From Lepeophtheirus salmonis (lineage: Eukaryota; Arthropoda; Copepoda; Siphonostomatoida; Caligidae), in NCBI RefSeq assembly GCF_016086655.4, contig NC_052131.2:6183940-6247939 (forward strand): a stretch of 64,000 nucleotides of DNA, given 5' to 3'. Shown here in pieces: positions 47,101 through 59,100 of the stretch. Within the stretch, counting starts at the first letter, position 1. The number at the start of each line of letters is the position of its first letter. The position numbers and the translations under genes were made by a program. A model generated the notes under the pieces. It saw only the letters and a list, made by a program, of their open reading frames with translations, made no database searches and was not told the DNA's origin.

Positions 47101-50100
47101 ACAGAGAGAAAGAGAGATAACATCATCATCAACCGTAAATAGGGCAAATTAAAATAATAATTTGTCCAAATATTCAATGTTTTTCTTTTCTTTCTAACCT
47201 TTATGTAGGTACTTATATTTTTTATGTACCTACTAGTGATGTAACGGAGTCTTAAATGGTGGTCACGGGTTCTTAATTGATCATCACCTAAATTTAGGGG
47301 TTCATCGGTTAGGCTCTTTCTTAGTCCATTTTCTTTAAAAATAGTACCTATATAACTCCAGGGACGAGGAAGAAAGGACTTGTTTCTATTATTTTAGGCG
47401 AGTTAGGGAGGCATACTCAGAGAAGGTAGAAGAAAATCTTACATCAATTAGGTAATTTGTTATTTTTAAAAGGTACATTTTATATTTTTAAATGTGCTGC
47501 CACTGGGTAGAGGTGGCTTTATCTTGTTGCCCAAGGGGCAAGGAGTGAGCTACAGGGAATAAAAACAAATAATTTTTGTCGTTATGATCAAAATATTTCC
47601 CAAAATGCCAAAATTTCAAATGTTTTTTTTTTTTCAAGTTTTCTCTTCTAAAAAATTTTTTTTTTTCCTAAAATTTGTACAAAAAATTTATTTCAAATTT
47701 TTGCAGAAAGATTCTTCTAGCCCACAAAAAAATCATGTAGGCGGGATGTCTGATGAAAGGAGAGTACATAACTACATGAATAATGCCATATCATTCTTTT
47801 TGGTTCGTCAATTTTCACACATTCACGGTTCCACGAATCGGTTAATTTTGTAAGAACCGATTCTTTATCGTATTTTGAGGAAATGAGGTCTGTGGTAACT
47901 TTTTTATCTTTGTTTAAGGGTCTGCAAAAAGGTTCGGGCCTAATTTAAATGACATCACTAGTACATCCTATTGTAAAGGCTTCTATAACATAATATAATA
48001 AAAAGATAAGCAACAGGGTGCAACGCCCATATCATCGTCATCACTACTTGTATTTTGAGATAGATGTACACATCTATACATTCTAAAATTGTAATAAAAT
48101 ATTATATATCCATGTATGTAAGTATTTATGCTGATAAAACCCATGTGTACTTAAGTACTAAGTAGGCACTCTACAGAGTCGTTCAAGTAAATCCGGACTA
48201 CCTTTAAATGGATCCTAATCAATAAGGGATGAAAGTAGAGGTTTGATATTTTATTTACCAGTTCTAATAATACAAAAGAAAAAAATCATTGAGTCTTTGC
48301 CATTTTCACCCATCATTCGCTCAATACGAGGACTAAAGGATTTGCAGGCCTTGAATATGTCGGTGGGGGAGAATTTCTTCTAGTACGGAATGATGGAGGC
48401 CTTCAAATAATCGATGGTATTGTGTGAATTGACACTGACCTTCCTTTCTAACTCCCCTCGAAAAGAAGTAATCCATGGGATTCATATAGGGGAGTCAGAG
48501 GCCCAGGTGTGGGGGTGTCAAATTGTAAATGACACATGCTCTTTTATAAACAAGTTTTGGGTTTTGTGGGGTTTGTGAGAGGTGGCCGAGTCTTGGTAAA
48601 ACTGGAACTCGAGGCCATTGGCCTCATTTTTCATCCAATGTATCATTTGGTCAGACAGGAGTTCACAGTACCTGTCGTCGACAACCACCCTATCCTTTGG
48701 CTCAAAGAAGATGGGGGTACGACACTCATGTTGCTCCCAATGATCCCAAGGGTCATAATGCTGTCTAGCAACTTGGTTTTTATAGACGAAAGGAATATTA
48801 GCTCTCTCTATGGTACACCATCTATCGTTATGGATGTTGTGGGACCTGTCCATAGTCCATTATTTCTCGTCCCAATAAAAGATGATTTGGGTACCATGGG
48901 ACTTCCAATCGTTCGACAATTATCTGATTTTGGCAGCCTAGGCGCCTTTCATTTTGAAAAGAGATGTTTTTGTAGAGGCGGTTATTTTCTAAAAAATAGA
49001 GTATTTGGTATCCTTTAACGAATGCTTATGGTCAATATTTATGAATAAATTAAACAGATTAATCTTTTGAGTGTGTTATAAATTGCACTTCAAGTAGTCT
49101 AAAATGGATTGCCATATTAAAAGAATATATCAGGGCCAAATGAAGCCTCACAAATCAAATGAAGGTTCTAAACTATAGTTGGCATTCTTGAATGTCTCAA
49201 CTTATCCCATAAATTTGAATTCAAAGCCAATATTTCACCAAAATATGTCCAGAAAATATTGGGTTGTATTTATTATGATGTAAAAAAAGAAATCAAGTCC
49301 ATAATTAACTATACAACATATTCACTACGGTTATGACGTCCTTTCCGGTCCTAAAAGTTAAGGGCGCGTCCAAAACAATAGTAAAAGTCATCCTATAGAA
49401 CAATTTTTACAAAATGACGCCATTGTAAATATGAATTAACCCATTTTTATACGTATAAAAAGTACTTAAATTAATTGAACCATGACAAATTATTCTCGTA
49501 CACGAAAGGTACTTCAGGTTTTATTAACAAAGATCAATTGATAAACTGAAATATTTTACCATAATATTAGTCAAAAAGATGCCTTGTAGAGAGGTAAATT
49601 TGGAACTTTTTGGTAAAGGACCAATTAGAGGGACAGGAACGATACAAACCTAGTATTGACAAATTTCGACTCGATAATTTTACTGTTGTTGAGTGAGAAG
49701 GGAAGAAAAATCCTTTCTTTAAACTAAATATTAATTTGAAGCCTGAGGCAAAGAATTAATGTGGGAACTATTTTCTTTCCTTTGTTAAAATCTGATTTTT
49801 ATAAATACTTTCACTTTCTTATATAATAGGCTGAGGAAAAAGTAATTTTGTATTTTTTCTTTATTCAATTCTTTGTACAATCATCTGATTGAAGCCAAAT
49901 ATGCCCTGTTCATTCAATAACTTCATAATGCTATACCTGTAGATGCCCTTTTCCCTATTGCCAAAAAACTAGGACAGCCAATTTTCAAAGTCCACCATTG
50001 AGGCCAAATTTTTACCGTCAAGTAGGTTGGCTATAGACAGGAACAGGTGGTAGTGACTTGGTGCTAGGTAGGCGCACAATAGATCGTTTCGACTGTACTG

Positions 50101-53100
50101 TAATTATTAAAAACTTTATCCAAAAGGATCTTTAATACTTGAGAAATATTTATTTGGTAAATAGTTAAATACGATATTTCCAATTTAAATATTTTTTCCT
50201 CGGGAATATATCACTGGGTAAACCCCTAGGAATCTCAAGGAAATGGGACCCCAAGATTCTGATAGAGAAGCTCTATTATGTAGGTACTATGGTTTCTTTC
50301 CCGTTTTCTCGGTATCTGTCTGGGTTTACAACTACGGGAAGTTCTTGCAAAATCTTGCTTTTGACTATTTCATAATATAAGCTTTATTTAATTAGGTTGG
50401 TTTATATTGTTCAACTCCCAGCTCTGTCAAAATTCGCTTCATAATTTACTATTTAAATTATAATCTGAAGTTATATCTCGGTCAGATCAGGTTACTATAA
50501 AAATGGGGGAAATGGGGATTGAGCATTGGGTAAGACTAGTTGAAAATGTACTTTTCTTCTTTAAATATTAAACAAGTATATATAAATTTCAACGTATATA
50601 TTATTCACTAATCGAATCTCGTGATTTAAAAATAAGTTTATCAGGATAAGGCTAAAACAAAATTTCCTGGGAAATGAGGAACCTTAGTATGTATTAATTT
50701 TGTCAGTGATAACTATATGAAATGTGCCATGAATCTTTTTTGCTTGACATTGCGAAACAAGACGAAACAACTTTTTCATCTCATTAAAAACATCCTTTCT
50801 TTTCTTGCCGAAATTTGATGAAACAATATGTGATGAAATTATTTATTCAAACTGCTACATGGTACATCATAAGTAGGGATGTACAAAACGTAGATAAAGA
50901 TGATAGTTTTAATATACGAAATGGAAAAAAAGTTCCATCATCGCTGCTGTGACTTTATTTTTAACCGATTTTATTTTATATTTTCACAAAAATCAACATT
51001 ATAAATTTGACATTCAATAAAATCGCTGTTACCTCGGATCACACGTTCGTAATGTCTCTGGAAACGTCCAAACTGCGTTTTTGACCGCCTTGGGTAAAGT
51101 CCGGAATGCGCACCTTACCCCAGCTATGAGGAATCTTGTGGCGCTGTGGGGACCTTCATTGGAAACCCGTTCAACATTACCCTAGACAAAATAGTCTAAA
51201 GGGCTCAATTCACGCGAGTTAGGAGGCCATTAACTCGTCAGGAGGTACATCACATTATCAGAATTAAGAAAATTGAGGGTTCTTTTAGTGGTGTGGTAGG
51301 ATGCCACGTCTTGCCACCAGATCCAATGTCGGTCTTTCATGATACTGCGGATCCAGGGGAAGGCTTTAGTGCACGGAACACTGATGTAGACCTTGGTGTT
51401 GACCTTTAAGCCCTGCTTGAAGATGAATGGCGGTACCCTTCATATTGTTGTGGTGTTAATAACTCTTTCTGAAAGAAGAATTCGCGCTTACTTTTGTTAT
51501 ACTTAAAGAAAAATAGAGAGATATTTTTTTAAAATATAGCTATAATATTTTCCATTCACTAATGTTAATCTAAATGTAGCAGATTCTACTCTTTAAAGCA
51601 TTAATTCATATTAATGGGTGTCGTAATTCACATTCCGTACTGTCATTGCGACTACAAAAATACCAGCCTCTAATCATGAGAGGTTAAAAGATGTGTTCCA
51701 TTTTCTCTTTTAGAAGGACTTGAAGGCCACAACCCTTGAACTATAAGCCCTCCCTCATCACACACTCTTTAATATACGTTTTGATATATTTATTTTGGTC
51801 TTCTTCTTTTTTTCCTTTTATTCTGACTAATTAGTTTAAACAATATTTGACAGGAGAATAAATAAGGGGACTGAAAAAACAGATTAACATTACTGACTAT
51901 TACTTATTTCAATTAACAGGGGAGGGGTTTTCCAAAGCATCTTTTTCCATATGTACGAGTACGTAGGAACATTCGACAACACAATAATAATATGTAAATA
52001 CATACAACAACGTATGTTTTCTTTCATGATCATCATCCATCTCCTCAGGGGTTTCTCCTGGATCAATAGTTGTAAAAACACTCAGTCTTCACACAACCCA
52101 AAAACCCAATCCTGATTGAATAAAGATTCATTAAACAAAGCACTCAATGGAACATGAGATATTTGTTACTTAGACCCATGTTGCTGTTAGTAAGTTAAGC
52201 TGTTCACATAATTTAGAGGTCGCAAAGATGATGTTTGAGGAGGGTTGCCACTTACTTATTCGATTAGTGTTATTTGATTCTGACAACAAGTTGTGAACCT
52301 TTGATTTGTAGGGATGTAAATTTTAAGCATTTACTTATATGTAAACGTTTTTGCAGTTGGGAAAATGAACCCTGTTTTTATTTTCCAAAGCTCTTATTAC
52401 CATTATTTAATTCTTGAAAAGTAACTTGTTACTTTGAAAGAGAGAGTTTAATTCATGCATATGCAGTGGTGCACACAGACGGAAGGCTAGGGGCTTTAGC
52501 CCCTCCAAAAAAATAGGAAGACTCCAGTCAGAAATTAGAAAAGAAACTCGCTAAAGAAATACTAAGATAAAAGAGTAAATTAAGTTTATACGACGGTTTA
52601 TGTATATAGTATACTATTTTAAATCTACACCCTTGAAAAAAAAAGTTACTATAATATCTACTACCATTTATCGTGTTTCCTAAAGAGTAGGAAAGGGGCG
52701 GCAGACATATCAATAGGAAAAAAAAGTTATCACATTGACTATTGATAGGAATAAAATTGTTTACATACGCTCTGAACATCTTTTGAGTCGTATTATTGTT
52801 TGGGATATGATAAAATAAAAGTTGATGAAAAGCTCCAAGATTTCTCATATGCAGAGAGAAAAACTACTCGGCATTTGCAGATTAAATATATATCAGAGGT
52901 TCAATACATTGCTAATGACAGCTAAGATGCTCTCATACAAAACATTCTTCAAATTGTCAGGGTTACCATATGATTTTTTTATGTTTTTTTTATTGTTACA
53001 CTTTGGGAGTGCTTTATGATTGCTGTAGAGTAGTAAAAATGATCTGATGGGGATTTATTAATGTAAGCCCATGCTGGGCTCAGAGTAGTATTGAGGATCG

Positions 53101-56100
53101 ACATTGGTTTGATTCCTGCCTATGTCCTTGCTTGATATGGAATGGGATTTGTACTTATTTATTTCTTTCCCTCTTATAGTTGCTTGCAGATATTTTAATG
53201 GAACGTCAAGAAAACTAAGCTTCTCTAAGCTGATTAGCTTATGCTATTAATTTGCATTGTAATATGTGAGTCACAATGAGGAAAAAATGTCATTTGTCAT
53301 TTCTCTGAGATGTCACAGGCTAGTTAGTTGTATTTAAATCAATGTCATGGTCAATAAATACAACATGCTCTGTATAACTAATTTTGTTGTCAAAAAAGGA
53401 GTTGGTGATGTACAATCTACATTGTCTTTTTTGCTTGGTGAACTCCCTTAAACAAATATTCTATTAACATTATTTTAATAATAAAAAATCTGGAAATGTG
53501 TTCACATGGGGCTTAATATTATTATGGATTGATGTAGTCATTATACTTTTTTGTAATAATATTTTTCTATGGCCTTTTGATGACTTTATAAAATTCAAAA
53601 TTGTTCTTTATGTAAAAGGTTCCAACCCCTGTGGGGTATCCTTTTCAGCTGTAAATGCTTCTGTAGTAAATAAATTTTAAAATGCTTGAATTGAGTATTT
53701 TTATAATATTAATTTTAAAGTGCAATAAACGTTTGTCTTACAACTTGACGTCCCTTAAAAGCACCGCTTCTCTTTCGTTAAAGTAACAAACCTAAAATGT
53801 TATTATTATATTTATTTTAATTTATCCAAATTTCTACATCTTTAATATACTAATATCATTAAGATTAACATTACAATCCTGGAGTAAACAGAACTTATTA
53901 GAATGTTAATAAAAATGATAGAGTTCACGCCTAAAAAATATTTAACTTGCCACTAAGACATTTGAAGTACATTCAAATTATATATTTTTCTCTCTACAAT
54001 AAAAGTGTAGTTTACAATGACAATTTTTTTTACCATTTTACCCAATGCTTCAAGGTGACAAGAAGTAATAAACTCATTGGAAATATATGTCAGCACTGAT
54101 GAAGATATCTCATGAATAGGATTGTTCATATTGCATATTCTTGGATTGTAGTTTTCAAATGTGTATATCTAGCTTTTTCAAAAAATGAAATTGAAGAACT
54201 GCTACAATAAATGAATGAATTTTCCAAGAAAATACCTTTCTTTAGAACGTAAATTTAAAGAAGAGCAATCATTATAGTCCTTAGTATAACACTTTAGGCA
54301 TTGGGGACATGACGATTTGATAATTCTACGAACACAAGTGAGTTAAAGAAAATTTTCGAGCTATTCAAGTTCAGGGAAACGAATAGAAATTTTTCAGTTA
54401 AAGTTAACTTCCAATTTTCTATGAAACTGTTGAGATATATCCTCCAGATCAGTGAGGAGCATGGAATCACCTTTGAACTTTCACTTTATAAACTGTAAAA
54501 TAAATATATCATACAATAAATTTAAAACTACCTTCTACAAAGTAATTACATCCTCTAAAGTACCAAAATTGAAGTCCAAAACATTCAACTGTCTTCTCAA
54601 TGCCCTTAGACTTGGTAGAGGAAATCTTTGTGGAAGTAGCATATCATATCCTGTAGTACCACAAGTAATTCGTTGCTGCTATACTTTTTGTATGGCGCAA
54701 GGAGAGCAAGTTGCAATATTTTTTGTATTATTGCATAGATAACGTTGCTGGTCATCATTTAATATACGATGAATTGCCTCATCATATCTGTAATATGTAT
54801 GCAATTAGCCTTGACCAAAAAACAATTTGAGTCAATTCTACTTAAAGAATGAAAGAGTGGATGTGACAGACTCCTCTGAATTAGGCTGAAGTTCGGCAAG
54901 AGTGTTGTGCCGAACACTCTCGTACATCATGCTTCAATTCAATAGTTTGAGTAGCTGTCATTTTGGAAGCTGGTTCAATTTTTGTAAACAATTAATATAT
55001 CTTATTAGATCATATGATGTCAATACCTACAGTACCTGTTTAATTGGCATATGAGGGTTTTTTGTCATTTTAGGAGGAGGGGAAATATATATCTTGCCAG
55101 CTCACTCCCTGTGGACGCCCCTAGCTACACACTGGTAAGTCTCTGTTGGACTCGGAGTTGTATTGAGGATCGACAACAGATGGTGATTCCTACCTTTGTC
55201 TGTTACGAAGTCGGATTTGTTTTTATTTCTTTAATCACATTGTTCATTTTCGGTTTTTTTTTTTTTATATACAAAAATGCTAACGAGTTAAAACCCTAAT
55301 TATATGAGTTTTGTAGAAAATACTACGCAAAAGAAGAAGAAACACAAATATATAATCATATCTCAATGTGCAAATAAAAGAAAGAAGGAAAAAATTAATT
55401 AAAACCCACAAAAACAATAAATATTTGCCCAGTTTTTTATTTATACATAGTAATAAATTAAATATATATACGTGTGAGATGTATATATTTTTACTAAATT
55501 AGACATTCAATGTAATGAAGAAACCCTTTGATGAAAGGCAATATAGCCATAAATTGTAGCCAAATCTGTGTAAGTTGTGTACAAGTTGCAAACAACATAA
55601 AATGAGCTGATGTATTTTATATGAAGAATTTAGAGTTCTACATGTGAAAAGGATAATCCAATATACGGCGATACATCACTAACTCAAAAATGTAACCTGT
55701 TCTTTGTTATCCACTACTGAACAGGGGCTTCTGAATGGTCTTGGCTAGAGGTGATATAACAACAAAAATTTAGTCATTTTTTTTTTACTAAAAAAATTAA
55801 TTTTCTTTGAATAGCAACGGATTTTTTTCTGAAAAAAAATTTTAATTTAAAATTTTTCCCAAAAATGATTATTCTTTGTAAACAGCTGTGGAATTTTGAA
55901 TTTTTTTTACAAAAAAATTTAATTTTTCGTTAATGTTGTGGTTTCTTGAATTTTTTTGTTGAAAAAATTTAATATCTGAAATTTTCTTATCAAAAGTTTC
56001 CTTTTTCTTATCAGTGTTGATTGGTTGAATCTAGATTGTTTTTTATAAGCTGTGAACAATTCTCCACAATTTTGGAATAATCATCCCATAGTTTGGAAGA

Positions 56101-59100
56101 ACTACTAAACAGCTTCTAACTAATTTCGGGCCTTTTTAGAGCTGCCAGCATAGTTGAATATATTTATTTAATACCTCCATTTGTTTTTTTTTGTAAGGAA
56201 AAGTTAAATACCGATTTTTATAAATCTTTGTGGATAGATTTTATATTATGTCAACAAGAGACAATTAAATTTTGAGTGGTCAAAGTAAAACAAAACGTTA
56301 AAAACGCATAATTGACAATAACTTTGGAAGAAATTGAAATTCATATCTCAATTTATTAGGGACAATGATTTTAGGCGGGGTTTCACACATACAATAAAGG
56401 CATGGATGTGACCATCAATGGTTCATATGGTATTAATGATTTAATTTTTGACTTTTCATAAATAAAATTTACTAATTTATCAGTGGGAGTACATACTCTG
56501 AAGCACATAAGAAAATATTGACCAAGGTTATATTACTCCTAAATAAAGAAAAAGTAAGTTTATTTAATAAATCTAATTAAATGATAATATCCATTAATAG
56601 TTTGTAATTAAAATGACTGATCTTGTAATTAAATAAGGCACTACAAGACGTGTTTATATAAGTTAAAAATGTAAAGAAAACGCAATTTGTACACGACATT
56701 TATAAGTATATTTATATATTGTGTATATACAACTTATAATTTCTTCGTCTTATAATCTGGGCTCGACAGCCACGCTAGCCCATTAGCCCGTGGCTTGTAA
56801 AAAAACAGTTGGGCTTGTTCAAAGTGACCTGTATCCAGAGGTGTCTGCAGGAGGTGGGCTGGAGGGACCCCAATTTTCCCCTCATTTTTTTTGTTAACAG
56901 CTGGGGATTTTTGAAATTATTGTCAAAAAAATTTAATGATTTTTGAATAGTTGTGGATTCTAGAATTTAAAAAAAAAAAAATATTTAAAATTCAGTTTTT
57001 GAAATTTTTCAACTTTTTCAAAAAAAAATTCGAGCCCTCCCCTCCCCCAAAATATATAATCCTCCGGACGCCCTTGGTGTCTAGCCAGTTTGGCTAAGTA
57101 ATACCTCATATACATTATAAACAAACGAATTTGGTTTCAAACCATAAGTGTTCCCTTATGTTAAAGTTTCATACGTCGAATAATCATATAAGACAAATAT
57201 TATGGGTGATTTTTAAGTTAAATATATATTTTTTTACAAGACATATTTAGCAATACTTCACATTCTTTGTTGTTTAGGGAGTTCCTGTATAGTTTTTACT
57301 CCCAAAAATTTCCTTATTCTAAAACAAAAGTATCTTTATACTAGTCCTCTACTAGTCCAAAAATAATCCAATATTTGTGCTATTCTGGATTATGATCTGC
57401 TCTGTTGACTAGTGGTAAATTTAATGACCGTCAAGCCCTGCTTTATTTTTTACGAATAAAAAAGTTAAAAAATAAATTATTAATATATGGATTATCGAGA
57501 GCCCTCTATAACGAGTTTTTTGAGATACGAAATGAATTCTAAGCCAAAATTTCTATTGAGATATGAGTTGTTTTTTTTTTAATAAACATAAACTAGTCTA
57601 GAGTTGAAGATGGAAAGGAAAAGCTGTTCTAAGTACTTTTTTAGGTTAGGTATAGGATTTTTGTACAGTGCAAGAAGAAGGCGGGAGTGAGACTTAGGGC
57701 ACTACTGAATTAAAACCCTTGTTAGCATCATTTGTCTACTATTTGATTTAAGGGAGATCAATTGATTACTGCTATAAAGAAGAGTACATACACTTAATAT
57801 TAATCTGCATTAGTGCGGGGAAAAAATTATATTTTATTTAAGTGCATATATATTCATTTAAAAAAAAAAATTTAAACATTTTATATCAAAGATAGGAGAT
57901 AATGCTTCTTAAGAGAGATAAGTTAACGACACGACAATTTATTAAATAATTAAGGAAAATAAAACAAAGAGAAAATATCCGACTCGTTTTTCTTTTTCTT
58001 AACACTAAACAGTTTTTGTTTCTGTACAAAAATGTGATTCCTATTTATGGTCCAGAACGTTCTTAAAGAATTAAAATTGTATTTCAAGGTTTTACTCTAT
58101 TGCATTATCCTGATTTTATTTCCACTCTAAATACTTCATCTAAAAATATTCATGTTTAACTTGTATAATATGCTTATACAAGTTACAACTTGTACACCGT
58201 ACATATTATGTATATATATATGTATACATTTATCCTTCTCTAAGAAAAACAAAAAAAACACCAAAAAAATAGACAGAAGGAGAAACTTGGGATTTAAAAC
58301 GAAAGGGAAAAATTCTATTATTTTCTGCCAAATATTTTTTTTTCTTCCCCCCTTCTTTTTTTCTTCCTTTTTGGAACCAAACCATCTGTTTCTAAATATA
58401 TATGTACATACATACTTTTATGTATGAGATAATATAAAATGATATTTCGTTAAACATTGGCGAATTTATAAATAATATATACATTAATATTATATCCGTT
58501 CTTTTTACATGTATTTTCTTCAGTGAATGATCTCGAAAGACTCCTCGCCAAGAATGGACATAAACTGGAAGGAAGTATTTATAGAGAGTCTGTGACTCTC
58601 GTGGCCTCTATGGTTGAGGTAAAATTCATACACCGGTAATTTCATATCAAATCACAGAAAGGCTTTACCCTCAACTACCATTTTTATACCTACGTGGTCC
58701 GTTAATGTATAGGAAATCTTGAACAAAAATACAGAAACGACGAAAACCCCAATTGTAAGCCCTTTTTAAGGGGGTCAAAGTAATTATATAATGTTGTGAA
58801 TCATTTTTGAAAAATAGCAACACCCCTGAATAAAGCCCAATATTTTATACACATATTTGACTATGATATTAGACTTTGTATTCAAATGTATGGGATGAGT
58901 TAACGCTTGTCACATTTGGAAAATTAATTATAAATCAAATAATTGTGAAGGCATCTGTTAGAAACGTATCATACCGGTTAAGTACACATTTGGAACAACA
59001 ATGGCACTGTTTATTGCACAAAAACATGCTTGATATTTCAGTTACATCTAAAAATTTATAGGTGTCCACGTGTTTTGATTGCTCTTAATCCACTCTAATA

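Noticed and set aside
48536..49018. 160-codon + strand open frame
   Set aside because: It is the antisense of a minus-strand transposase whose conserved motifs (including FQFYQDSATSHK) are unmistakable.
54452..54742. 96-codon + strand open frame
   Set aside because: Antisense of the P-element-like remnant.
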